A stretch of DNA of 64,000 nt from Claveliimonas intestinigallinarum (GTDB lineage Bacteria > Bacillota > Clostridia > Lachnospirales > Lachnospiraceae). The stretch is taken from the NCBI GenBank assembly GCA_019115145.1, contig DXED01000030.1, forward strand, positions 186,001 through 250,000, in the 5' to 3' direction. Shown one piece after another: positions 51,742 to 59,751 of the stretch (the stretch's first letter is position 1; every line of letters begins with the position of its first letter). The position numbers were made by a program, and so were the translations under genes. A model generated the notes under the pieces. It was given only the letters and a program-made list of their open reading frames with translations, did not search any database and was not told the origin of the DNA.

Positions 51742-52257
51742 ATGAAAAAGCTTTTGATCGTGGTAGATATGCAGAAGGATTTTGTGGACGGGAGCCTGGG
51801 GACAAAGGAGGCGCAGGCCATCGTTCCCCTGGTGAGGGACCGCATCCTTCAGGCTGTGGAGGCGGGCTGGGAGGTTCTCTTTACCCGGGATACCCACCCG
51901 GCGGACTATCTTCAGACCCAGGAGGGCAGGAAGCTCCCGGTGGAGCACTGCATCCGGGGCACGGAGGGCTGGGAGATCGTCGGCGAGCTGAGAGAATTTG
52001 CCGGGCGCGTGATAGACAAGCCCTCCTTCGGGAGCCTGGAGCTGATGGGGTATGTGGCAAAGGGAGGCTACGATGAGGTAGAGCTGACAGGGCTGTGCAC
52101 GGACATCTGCGTGGTGTCCAACGCCCTTCTCATCAAGGCGGCTGCCCCGGAGCTGCCGGTGAAGGTGAGAAGCTCCTGCTGCGCGGGCGTCACCCCTGCC
52201 AGCCACGAGGCGGCCCTCCAGACCATGGCCATGTGCCAGGTGGAGATCCTGTCTTGA
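51742..52257 (+). CDS. Nicotinamidase/isochorismatase-type cysteine hydrolase
   Basis: A 171-residue cysteine hydrolase. The catalytic Asp is in LLIVVDMQKDFVDGSLG, the metal and lysine regions in FTRDTHPADYLQTQEGR and IDKPSFGS, and the nucleophile in LTGLCTDICVVSNALLIKAA. The DTHPxxY pattern (with H-x-HC in VEHCIRG) resembles nicotinamidases of the PncA family, which convert nicotinamide to nicotinate, but the substrate is not certain. An upstream in-frame start at 51703 overlaps the promoter and was rejected. Confidence 0.83.
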   Translation: MKKLLIVVDMQKDFVDGSLGTKEAQAIVPLVRDRILQAVEAGWEVLFTRDTHPADYLQTQEGRKLPVEHCIRGTEGWEIVGELREFAGRVIDKPSFGSLELMGYVAKGGYDEVELTGLCTDICVVSNALLIKAAAPELPVKVRSSCCAGVTPASHEAALQTMAMCQVEILS

Positions 52258-52282
52258 CTTCCCGGGCGATAGATTTTAAAAT
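52254..52282 (+). promoter_or_regulatory. Promoter of the cobalamin adenosyltransferase gene
   Basis: TTGACT (52254-52259, overlapping the preceding stop codon), 17-base spacer, TAAAAT (52277-52282). No cobalamin riboswitch consensus fits in the short leader, though CCTTG and CAAGG arms flank it. Confidence 0.5.
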
Positions 52283-52350
52283 AGCTTACAGAGTGCCTTG
52301 AGGAGGAAAACAGTAAGGGAATACAGAAGAACTGTCAAGGGGGTATAGAA

Positions 52351-52875
52351 ATGAAAGGTACCGGACTGATACACATCTATTACGGAGACGGAAAAGGGAA
52401 GACCACGGCGGCCATGGGGCAGGCGATCCGGGCAGCGGGCAGCGGGCTGAAGGTCCTTGTCTTCCAGTTTATGAAAAATAATACTTCAAATGAGCGGAAG
52501 ATCCTGGAGCAGATCCCCAATGTGACCTGCCTGCCGGGAAAACGGCATGTGAAGTTCTACAACCAGATGAACAGGGAGGAGAAGGCAGAGTACAGGCATT
52601 ACAACACAAAGGCACTGGACGAGATCGCCAAATTCTGCATCAATTTTGACGTCCTTGTTCTGGATGAGGCGGTCTGCGCGGCGGACTTAGGGCTCCTGAG
52701 CGAGGAGAAGCTGATCCATTTCCTGCAGCACAAGCCCAGAGGGCTGGAGGTGGTCATGACAGGCCACCACGTGTCAGACGAGCTGATGCAGCTTGCCAAT
52801 TACGCCACGGAGATGCGGAAGGTGAAGCATCCCTACGATGAGGGCAGGAGCGCCAGGGCGGGGATAGAGTTTTAA
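52351..52875 (+). CDS. cobO: Corrinoid adenosyltransferase (CobA/BtuR type)
   Basis: A 174-residue P-loop enzyme that adds the 5'-deoxyadenosyl group to cob(I)alamin precursors. The N-terminal IHIYYGDGKGKTTAAMGQAI is the family P-loop; FDVLVLDEAVCAADLGLLSE and EVVMTGHHVSDELMQLANYA match BtuR/CobO. The C-terminus is typical (MRKVKHPYDEGRSARAGIEF). It is isolated from other cobalamin genes, which suggests salvage of imported corrinoids. Confidence 0.93.
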   Translation: MKGTGLIHIYYGDGKGKTTAAMGQAIRAAGSGLKVLVFQFMKNNTSNERKILEQIPNVTCLPGKRHVKFYNQMNREEKAEYRHYNTKALDEIAKFCINFDVLVLDEAVCAADLGLLSEEKLIHFLQHKPRGLEVVMTGHHVSDELMQLANYATEMRKVKHPYDEGRSARAGIEF

Positions 52876-52930
52876 ACTTTGTCCCTGCCCGGAGCGAATA
52901 TAATTACTTTCTTAAATAAGTGTGAAGTCT

Positions 52931-52959
52931 ATGACATTGTTTCCGGATTGTGATATACT
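52931..52959 (+). promoter_or_regulatory. Promoter of the RelQ-type gene
   Basis: ATGACA (52931-52936), 17-base spacer, TATACT (52954-52959), 80 bases before the start codon. Confidence 0.5.
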
Positions 52960-53038
52960 ATTATGTAAGCAGTCTGCCATAGGGATAAAAGAAATATACA
53001 TACGGCCCGTGGCATAGTAAGGAGTACAGATAGCAGCT

Positions 53039-53689
53039 ATGGAAACACCAATCAAGATTTACGAGGATGTAGACAGCTGGAAGACGATCATGTTCCTCTA
53101 TTCTTCGGCGTTGAAGGAGGTAGGGACGAAGCTGGAGATCCTCAATGATGAATTCCAGCATGTCCATCAGTACAATCCCATCGAACACATCAAGACGAGG
53201 ATCAAGACGGCAGAGAGCATTGTCAAGAAGCTGAAGAGGTACGGCTACGAGACATCCATTGAGAATATGGTAAAGTACGTCAATGACATCGCCGGGGTGC
53301 GGCTGATCTGCTCATTTACGTCAGATATCTACAAGCTGGCTGAGATGATCGGCAATCAGAGCGACCTGAAGGTGCTGTCCATCAAGGACTACATCAAAAA
53401 TCCAAAGCCCAGCGGGTACAAGAGCTACCACATGCTGGTGTCCGTACCTATCTTCCTCTCAGACAGCGTGGTGGACACAAAGGTGGAGATCCAGATCCGG
53501 ACCATCGCGATGGATTTCTGGGCCAGTCTTGAGCATAAGATCTATTATAAATTCGAGGGAAATGCGCCGGAATATATCAGCCGTGACCTCCGCGAATGTG
53601 CGGAGATGGTATCTACACTGGACGAGAAAATGCTCTCGCTCAACGAGGCGATACAGGCGTGTCTGGAAGAACAGCAGTCAGGGACTTAA
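53039..53689 (+). CDS. Small alarmone synthetase (RelQ/YjbM-type GTP pyrophosphokinase)
   Basis: A 216-residue stand-alone (p)ppGpp synthetase domain. Motifs include IKTRIKTAESIVKKLKRYGY, VNDIAGVRLICSFTSDIYKL, DYIKNPKPSGYKSYHMLVSV and VEIQIRTIAMDFWASLEHKI. It makes pGpp, ppGpp or pppGpp from ATP and guanosine nucleotides without a ribosome domain. It lacks an HD domain; an HD-type small alarmone hydrolase is at 24445. The stop codon is inside a terminator hairpin. Confidence 0.92.
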   Translation: METPIKIYEDVDSWKTIMFLYSSALKEVGTKLEILNDEFQHVHQYNPIEHIKTRIKTAESIVKKLKRYGYETSIENMVKYVNDIAGVRLICSFTSDIYKLAEMIGNQSDLKVLSIKDYIKNPKPSGYKSYHMLVSVPIFLSDSVVDTKVEIQIRTIAMDFWASLEHKIYYKFEGNAPEYISRDLRECAEMVSTLDEKMLSLNEAIQACLEEQQSGT

Positions 53690-53711
53690 GCAGGAGGCTT
53701 AAGTCCCTTTT
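53681..53711 (+). terminator. Terminator overlapping the RelQ-type stop codon
   Basis: GGGACTTAAG (53681-53690) pairs perfectly with CTTAAGTCCC (53698-53707), followed by TTTT. The stop codon TAA (53687-53689) is in the left arm. Confidence 0.9.
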
Positions 53712-53776
53712 GCTCTAAAGGAAGAAAAAGGAACTACAAAGACACAGGAATGAGAAAAAATACGGGGGTAGGAGAA

Positions 53777-54664
53777 ATGAACGGTAAGTTGGATGCGAGA
53801 AAAAAAGAACTGATCACCCAGGGGGTCTACGCGGTGGGAGGCAGCTTTCTGTTTGCCTTTGGCGTCAATGTGCTGATCACTCCGCTGGGCCTGTACAACG
53901 GCGGTTTTATGGGTATTGCCCAGCTGCTTAGGACCTTCATCGTCCAGGGGCTGCACGTGCCGGTGCCGGCGGGGGTGGATCTTTCGGGCTTTATCTACTT
54001 TATTATGAACATACCGCTTTTTTACATGGGCTACCGGGTTCTGGGGCGGGGCTTTGCCGTAAAGACGCTGATCACGGTCGGCATACAGAGTGTGTTCCTC
54101 ACCATTGTCCCCATACCTGCCGCTCCGCTTGTGGACGACTACCTGACGTCCTGCATCATCGGCGGCATCGTGGCTGGCACCGGGACAGGGCTTGTGCTTC
54201 GGGGCAGGAGCTCCGGCGGCGGGCAGGATATCATCGGCCTGTGCTGTACGAAGAAGTATCCCGGCTTCAGCGTGGGCAGGATTAATATCCTGATGAACAT
54301 CTTTGTGTACGCCATCTGTCTTTTCATGTTCAACATAGAGATCGTCATCTACTCGCTGATCTACACTACGATCCTGTCTGTGGCCATTGACCATGTCCAC
54401 ATCCAGAACATCAATATGAGCGTCATGATCTTTACGAAGAAGACAGGCATTTCCCGGGCCATCATGGAACAGCTCGGCCGGGGCGTCACCAACTGGGACG
54501 GGGAGGGTGCCTACACAAACAAGACCTCCTACATCCTGTTTGTCATGATATCCAAATATGAGATGGGGCAGATCAAGCAGATCGTGCACAGTATCGACCC
54601 CCATGCCTTCATGATATTTACAGAGGGATGCGCGGTGGATGGAAACTTTGAGAAGAGACTCTGA
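53777..54664 (+). CDS. YitT family membrane protein
   Basis: A protein of about 295 residues (304 if ATG 53750 is used). Five or six transmembrane helices occupy residues 15-190, with the signature GSFLFAFGVNVLITPLGLYN, GGFMGIAQLL and GTGLVLRGRSSGGGQDIIGL. The C-terminal 85 residues (NMSVMIFTKKTGISRAIMEQ, then FVMISKYEMGQIKQIVHSID) form the cytoplasmic DUF2179 domain. The function is unknown. It lies between relQ and pst with its own terminator. Confidence 0.87.
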   Translation: MNGKLDARKKELITQGVYAVGGSFLFAFGVNVLITPLGLYNGGFMGIAQLLRTFIVQGLHVPVPAGVDLSGFIYFIMNIPLFYMGYRVLGRGFAVKTLITVGIQSVFLTIVPIPAAPLVDDYLTSCIIGGIVAGTGTGLVLRGRSSGGGQDIIGLCCTKKYPGFSVGRINILMNIFVYAICLFMFNIEIVIYSLIYTTILSVAIDHVHIQNINMSVMIFTKKTGISRAIMEQLGRGVTNWDGEGAYTNKTSYILFVMISKYEMGQIKQIVHSIDPHAFMIFTEGCAVDGNFEKRL

Positions 54665-54723
54665 CCTGCCGGGGATGCCGGACATCTAAAACAGATGAAA
54701 ATGTGTAATTTGCAGAAAAATGG

Positions 54724-54779
54724 ATATCCTTTCCATATGGGGACACCGGGTGTGCCCTGTGTGGGAAGGGTATTTTTTT
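54724..54779 (+). terminator. Terminator after the YitT gene
   Basis: ATATCCTTTCC pairs with GGGAAGGGTAT, with inner GGGGACAC/GTGCCC pairing, and a TTTTTTT tail. Confidence 0.8.
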
Positions 54780-54809
54780 GACAGTATAATTTCTACAAGG
54801 CTTTCGAAA

Positions 54810-54863
54810 TTTTACGTAGATTTAACATTCAGCTGATTTCAGATTTAACATTGCTCTTATAAG
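54810..54863 (+). promoter_or_regulatory. Pho-box-like promoter of the pst operon
   Basis: Direct repeats TTTTACG (54810-54816), TTTAACA (54821-54827) and TTTAACA (54844-54850) are spaced 11 and 23 bases apart. The 11-base period is that of PhoP/PhoB-type boxes (TTAACA-like repeats). TATAAG at 54858-54863 is a likely -10. The PhoB-like regulator encoded at 59069 is the obvious candidate for binding here. Confidence 0.6.
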
Positions 54864-54924
54864 ATAGCTACTGTCAAGAAAATACATAGAAAATTTCGCA
54901 GGAAACAAAAGGAGATTAAAAACC

Positions 54925-55842
54925 ATGAAAATGAAAAAGTTTATGGCAGTACTGGCAGTAGCAGGAATGATGACAGGCATGCTCGCAGGATGCGGCAGCA
55001 GCTCTTCTGACGACACATCCTCAGACAGCGGCAGCGCAGACGCGGCAAGCGAATGGGATGCCTCCAATGATATCACCATCGTATCCCGTGAGGATGGATC
55101 AGGTACAAGAGGAGCTTTTGTGGAGCTCTTTGGAATCGAGGAGGAAGTAGATGGCGAGAAGGTCGACATGACAACAGCAGACGCCCAGATCACAAACAAC
55201 ACCTCCGTTATGATGACAACCGTAGCTGAGAACGAATATGCCATCGGATATATCTCTCTTGGCTCTCTCGACGACAGCGTGAAGGCTCTTTCTATTGACG
55301 GGGCAGAGGCCACAGCAGAGAACATTGAGAACGGATCCTACAAGGTATCCAGACCTTTCAATGTAGCAGTAAAGCCTGACAGCACAAACGAGGTTGCCGC
55401 AGACTTCATGAGCTTCATCATGAGCACAGAGGGACAGCAGGTTGTATCTGACGAGGGCTACATCCCGGTGGCAGACGTTGAGGCATATGCAGGAACAGCG
55501 CCGGCAGGCGACTGTGTAGTAGGTGGTTCCTCTTCTGTATCTCCTCTGATGGAGAAGCTGGTAGAGGCTTACAAAGAAGTGAACCCCAACGCTAACATCG
55601 AGCTCCAGACATCTGACTCCACAACAGGTATGACATCCACTATCGAGGGAAGCTACGACATCGGTATGGCATCCAGAGAGCTGAAGGAGGATGAGGCTGC
55701 TGAGCTTACACCGACCGTGATCGCTACAGACGGTATTGCAGTCATCGTAAACAACAACAACCCGACAGACGAGATGACATCTGACCAGGTAAAACAGATC
55801 TACACAGGCGAAGTATTCTCCTGGGATGAGATCGCTGAGTAA
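54925..55842 (+). CDS. pstS: Phosphate-binding lipoprotein PstS with circularly permuted halves
   Basis: A 305-residue lipoprotein; lipobox LAGC places the acylated Cys at residue 23, followed by a Ser/Asp-rich linker. The order of the two phosphate-binding halves is inverted relative to classical PstS. The segment REDGSGTRGAFVELFG through DEGYIPV, normally the C-terminal half, comes first (about 50-180). The half starting VGGSSSVSPLMEKLVEAYKE and ending TGEVFSWDEIAE, normally N-terminal, follows (about 195-305). Both phosphate-contact loops are present. It captures phosphate for PstCAB, the next three genes. Confidence 0.88.
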   Translation: MKMKKFMAVLAVAGMMTGMLAGCGSSSSDDTSSDSGSADAASEWDASNDITIVSREDGSGTRGAFVELFGIEEEVDGEKVDMTTADAQITNNTSVMMTTVAENEYAIGYISLGSLDDSVKALSIDGAEATAENIENGSYKVSRPFNVAVKPDSTNEVAADFMSFIMSTEGQQVVSDEGYIPVADVEAYAGTAPAGDCVVGGSSSVSPLMEKLVEAYKEVNPNANIELQTSDSTTGMTSTIEGSYDIGMASRELKEDEAAELTPTVIATDGIAVIVNNNNPTDEMTSDQVKQIYTGEVFSWDEIAE

Positions 55843-55874
55843 TCCTACTATAAGATAAGAGGAAAAAGTAAAAA

Positions 55875-56768
55875 ATGAAATCTAAAGCATGGACTGAAAA
55901 ATTCATGCAGGGAGTGTTCTTAGTTGCCGCCTGCGCTTCGGTGCTGGCGGTAGCACTCATTTGTATCTTTCTTTTTGCAAATGGTATCCCTGCAATTGGT
56001 GAAATTGGCTTTGTAAAATTTATTACGGGAGATATCTGGCGTCCCAACAACAACCTGTACGGTATCTTCCCGATGATCATCGGCAGTCTCTATGTGACAG
56101 CAGGCGCCATCATCTTCGGTGTGCCCATCGGAATTTTCACCTCTGTCTTCATGGCTATGTACTGTCCGAAGCAGATTTATAAACCGCTGAAGGCAGCCAC
56201 AGAGCTGCTGGCAGGTATTCCCTCTGTTGTGTACGGCTTCTTCGGCCTGGTAGTCGTGGTGCCGCTGATCCGTGAATTCGGACGGACCTTAAAGAGCCTG
56301 GGACTGGTGGACCGGGCGGGCGACGGAAACAGTATCCTGACCACCTCCCTGATCCTTGGCATGATGATCCTCCCGACCATCATCGGAACAACGGAGAGCG
56401 CCATGAGGGCGGTGCCCGCCCACTACTATGAGGGCTCTCTCGCTCTGGGAGCGACAAAGGAGAGAAGTATCTTCCGGGTCATCATCCCGGCCGCGAAATC
56501 AGGCGTGATCGCGGGCATTGTCCTGGGAATCGGCCGTGCCATCGGCGAGACCATGGCAGTCATCATGATCGTGGGCAACCAGCCCCGTCTGACAGCCAGC
56601 ATCCTCCAGGGGATCCGTACTCTGACAGGAAACATCGTCCTGGAGATGGGCTATGCCACAGGCCTGCACAGGGAGGCGCTGATCGCCACAGGCGTTGTGC
56701 TCTTTGTGTTCATCCTGATTATCAACTTCAGCGTGGCATTACTTAAGAGGGGGGCGGATCATGAGTAA
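55875..56768 (+). CDS. pstC: Phosphate ABC transporter permease PstC
   Basis: A 297-residue membrane protein with six helices. The binding-protein-dependent permease motif is EGSLALGATKERSIFRVIIP, and GIPSVVYGFFGLVVVVPLIR is typical of PstC. It overlaps pstA by 8 bases. Confidence 0.95.
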   Translation: MKSKAWTEKFMQGVFLVAACASVLAVALICIFLFANGIPAIGEIGFVKFITGDIWRPNNNLYGIFPMIIGSLYVTAGAIIFGVPIGIFTSVFMAMYCPKQIYKPLKAATELLAGIPSVVYGFFGLVVVVPLIREFGRTLKSLGLVDRAGDGNSILTTSLILGMMILPTIIGTTESAMRAVPAHYYEGSLALGATKERSIFRVIIPAAKSGVIAGIVLGIGRAIGETMAVIMIVGNQPRLTASILQGIRTLTGNIVLEMGYATGLHREALIATGVVLFVFILIINFSVALLKRGADHE

Positions 56769-57621
56769 TAAAATGACAATAAAAGATAAGTTCAATACCT
56801 ATCTGAAGCATCCGGGCTCCTTCGTGGTATTCCTTCTTGTTATGCTCGCGGCGGTCATTACCTTTGCGGTGCTGATCTTCCTGATCGTATACATCCTTGT
56901 AAACGGGCTGCCCCACATCACCCCGTCCCTGTTCTCGCTGGAATATTCCTCTGAGAACGCGTCGGTAGTGCCGGCCCTCATCAACACAGTGATCATGACG
57001 CTGCTCTCCCTGATCATTGCCATCCCCTTTGGTATCTTTTCCGCTATTTTCCTTGTGGAATATGCCGGCAAGGGCAACAAGTTCGTGGAGGTCATACGTC
57101 TTACAACAGAAACACTTTCCGGTATTCCCTCCATCGTGTACGGCCTGTTTGGTATGCTCTTCTTCGTAAACACGCTGGGGTGGGGCTTCTCACTTCTGGC
57201 CGGTGCGTTTACCCTGTCCATCATGATCCTTCCGCTGATCATGAGGACCACGGAGGAGGCGTTAAAGGCAGTTCCGGATTCCTACCGTGAGGGAAGCTTC
57301 GGGCTGGGGGCAGGTAAGCTGCGGACCGTGTTCCGCATCGTGCTTCCGTCTGCTATCCCCGGTATCCTGGCAGGTATCATCCTGGCCATCGGACGTATCG
57401 TAGGCGAGACAGCCGCTCTGATCTACACTGCCGGTACAGTGGCACAGGTGCCCACCAGCGTGTTCGGTTCCGGACGTACACTGGCTGTGCACATGTACAA
57501 TCTGTCCAGTGAAGGTCTCTACATGGACCAGGCGTACGCGACGGCAGTCATCCTGCTCGTCCTCGTTGTAGGCATCAACGCGCTGTCAAGCGTGATCGCA
57601 AGAAAACTGACTAAAGCATAG
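56761..57621 (+). CDS. pstA: Phosphate ABC transporter permease PstA
   Basis: A 286-residue membrane protein with six helices, LSGIPSIVYGLFGMLFFVNT and the EAA-type loop EGSFGLGAGKLRTVFRIVLP. It pairs with PstC in the membrane channel of the phosphate importer. The start lies within the pstC end. Confidence 0.95.
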   Translation: MSNKMTIKDKFNTYLKHPGSFVVFLLVMLAAVITFAVLIFLIVYILVNGLPHITPSLFSLEYSSENASVVPALINTVIMTLLSLIIAIPFGIFSAIFLVEYAGKGNKFVEVIRLTTETLSGIPSIVYGLFGMLFFVNTLGWGFSLLAGAFTLSIMILPLIMRTTEEALKAVPDSYREGSFGLGAGKLRTVFRIVLPSAIPGILAGIILAIGRIVGETAALIYTAGTVAQVPTSVFGSGRTLAVHMYNLSSEGLYMDQAYATAVILLVLVVGINALSSVIARKLTKA

Positions 57622-57635
57622 GAAAGGTAAAGGAA

Positions 57636-58385
57636 ATGTCGAAGATAAGTATTAAGAACCTTGACTTGTACTACAGTGACTTCAAGGCTCTGAAAAATGT
57701 AAATCTTGAAATAGAAGCCAATAAGATTACCGCTTTTATCGGACCTTCCGGATGCGGGAAATCTACCCTGTTAAAATCTATCAACCGCATGAACGACCTG
57801 GTGGAGGGCTGCCGGATCGAAGGGAGCATCGAGCTGGACGGACAGAACATCTTCAAAGGGATGGATGTCAATCTGCTGAGAAAGCGTGTGGGAATGGTGT
57901 TCCAGAAGCCCAATCCCTTCCCCATGAGCATTTACGACAACATCGCCTACGGTCCCAGGACCCACGGCATCCACTCCAAGTCAAAGCTGGACGACATTGT
58001 GGAGAAATCCCTGCGCAACGCGGCTATCTGGGACGAGTGCAAGGACCGTCTCAAGACCAGCGCCCTTGGCATGTCCGGCGGACAGCAGCAGAGGCTGTGC
58101 ATCGCCAGAGCCCTGGCTGTGGAGCCGGAGGTGCTCCTCATGGATGAGCCAACATCCGCCCTGGATCCCATCTCTACATCCAAGATCGAGGACCTTGCGA
58201 TGGAGCTGAAAAAGGACTATACTATTGTCATGGTTACACACAACATGCAGCAGGCTGTGCGTGTGTCTGACAACACGGCGTTCTTCCTTCTGGGAGAGGT
58301 AATTGAGTACAATGACACAGAGAAGCTGTTCTCCATTCCTTCAGACAAGAGAACAGAGGATTATATCACAGGGAGGTTTGGTTAG
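57636..58385 (+). CDS. pstB: Phosphate ABC transporter ATPase PstB
   Basis: A 249-residue ATPase. Walker A is GPSGCGKSTLLKSINRMND, the PstB-specific RVGMVFQKPNPFPMSIYDNI follows, the signature is LGMSGGQQQRLCIARALA and Walker B is VLLMDEPTSALDPIST. It energises phosphate import by PstSCA. Confidence 0.97.
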   Translation: MSKISIKNLDLYYSDFKALKNVNLEIEANKITAFIGPSGCGKSTLLKSINRMNDLVEGCRIEGSIELDGQNIFKGMDVNLLRKRVGMVFQKPNPFPMSIYDNIAYGPRTHGIHSKSKLDDIVEKSLRNAAIWDECKDRLKTSALGMSGGQQQRLCIARALAVEPEVLLMDEPTSALDPISTSKIEDLAMELKKDYTIVMVTHNMQQAVRVSDNTAFFLLGEVIEYNDTEKLFSIPSDKRTEDYITGRFG

Positions 58386-58388
58386 AAT

Positions 58389-59045
58389 ATGCGTAATAAA
58401 TTTGATATGCAGCTTGAGCTGCTCAACGAACAGCTGACACGTATGGGAGAGCTCTGCGAACTGGCCATCAACCGGGTGACAAAGGCCCTTGTGGAGGGAA
58501 ACCTGGAACAGGCAAAGAAAGTCATGGCCGCAGATGAGGAGATCGATCAGATGGAGAAGGACATCGAGCGCCTCTGCCTGAAGCTCCTCCTCCAGCAGCA
58601 GCCGGTGGCAAAGGATCTGCGCCAGATCTCCGCCGCCCTGAAAATGATCACGGACATGGAGCGCATCGGTGACCAGACGGCCGACATCGCTGAGATTATC
58701 ATCTCTGCCGGCATGTCCGAGGCGGGGGATGTGAAAAAGATCGAGGAGATGTCCGCAGGTGTTGCCAGGATGGTGAACGACAGCGTGACTGCCTATGTGG
58801 AGCGGGATCTGGAGCTGGCAAGAAAGGTCATGGAGGCGGATGACAACATCGACAAGCTCTTTGATGAGATACGCGCCAGCATTATCAAGCTGATCGCAGA
58901 GGGAAATAAAGGAGAGCAGGGCGTGGATCTTGTCATGATCTCCAAGTACCTGGAGCGTATCGGCGACCATGCCACCAACATTGCCGAGTGGGTGGAGTTC
59001 TCCATCACAGGCGTCCACAAGGGTGCCCAGGCAGTCGAGGCATAA
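58389..59045 (+). CDS. phoU: Phosphate regulon regulator PhoU
   Basis: A 218-residue all-helical protein made of two similar three-helix halves, each with the metal-binding ExxxD-type motif (DEEIDQMEKDIERLCLKLLL in the first and DDNIDKLFDEIRASIIKLIA in the second). DMERIGDQTADIAE and YLERIGDHATNIAEWVEF are the paired signatures. It links Pst transport activity to the histidine kinase. Confidence 0.95.
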   Translation: MRNKFDMQLELLNEQLTRMGELCELAINRVTKALVEGNLEQAKKVMAADEEIDQMEKDIERLCLKLLLQQQPVAKDLRQISAALKMITDMERIGDQTADIAEIIISAGMSEAGDVKKIEEMSAGVARMVNDSVTAYVERDLELARKVMEADDNIDKLFDEIRASIIKLIAEGNKGEQGVDLVMISKYLERIGDHATNIAEWVEFSITGVHKGAQAVEA

Positions 59046-59068
59046 TATATAAACAAGGGAGAAAACTG

Positions 59069-59743
59069 ATGATTTTTTGTGTGGAGGATGACAACAACAT
59101 CCGGGAACTGGTTGTATATACATTGGAGACAACAGGATTTAAGGCCCGTGGATTTGAGGACGGGAGCAGTTTTCTTGAGGCTCTGGCGCTGGATACGCCA
59201 GAGCTTATTCTTCTTGATATCATGCTCCCGGGGGAGGACGGCATCTCCCTGCTCAAACAGCTCAAGGCCTCGGTGAAGACGCAGGATATCCCGGTGATCA
59301 TGATGACCGCCAAGGGGACGGAGTACGACAAGGTCATGGGGCTGGATCTGGGGGCGGACGACTATGTGACAAAGCCCTTCGGCATGATGGAGCTGATCTC
59401 CCGGATCAAGGCGGTGCTGCGAAGGAGCAAGAAGAATGCTGTGAAGATCGACGACAAGATTGCCCTGGGCCGCATTGTCATGGATGTAAAAAAGCATGAG
59501 GTGCAGGCGGACGGACAGGTAGTCACCCTGACCCTAAAGGAGTTTGAGCTTTTAAAGCGGATGATGAAAAACCCGGATATCGTGCTGACAAGGGATCAGC
59601 TCCTGGAGGATATATGGGGATACGATTTTGACGGTGAGACAAGGACGGTGGACGTCCACGTCCGTACCTTAAGACAGAAACTTGGAAGTGCGGGAGAACA
59701 GATCCAGACTGTCCGCGGTGTGGGCTACCGCATGAGCGAATAG
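59069..59743 (+). CDS. phoB: PhoB/PhoP-type response regulator
   Basis: A 224-residue OmpR-family regulator. The receiver domain has the acidic pair VEDD, phospho-acceptor D50 in LILLDIMLPGEDG, and TAKG and TKPFG switch residues. The C-terminal winged helix (about 130-222) reads LTLKEFELLKRMMKNPDIVL and ETRTVDVHVRTLRQKLG. ATG 59069 follows AAGGGAG; the longer frame into phoU was rejected. It probably binds the Pho-box-like repeats before pstS. Confidence 0.92.
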   Translation: MIFCVEDDNNIRELVVYTLETTGFKARGFEDGSSFLEALALDTPELILLDIMLPGEDGISLLKQLKASVKTQDIPVIMMTAKGTEYDKVMGLDLGADDYVTKPFGMMELISRIKAVLRRSKKNAVKIDDKIALGRIVMDVKKHEVQADGQVVTLTLKEFELLKRMMKNPDIVLTRDQLLEDIWGYDFDGETRTVDVHVRTLRQKLGSAGEQIQTVRGVGYRMSE

Positions 59744-59751
59744 GAGATTTT

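Noticed and set aside
52283..52350. Cobalamin riboswitch before the adenosyltransferase
   Set aside because: The leader is under 70 bases and lacks the B12-box core; only a simple inverted repeat is present.
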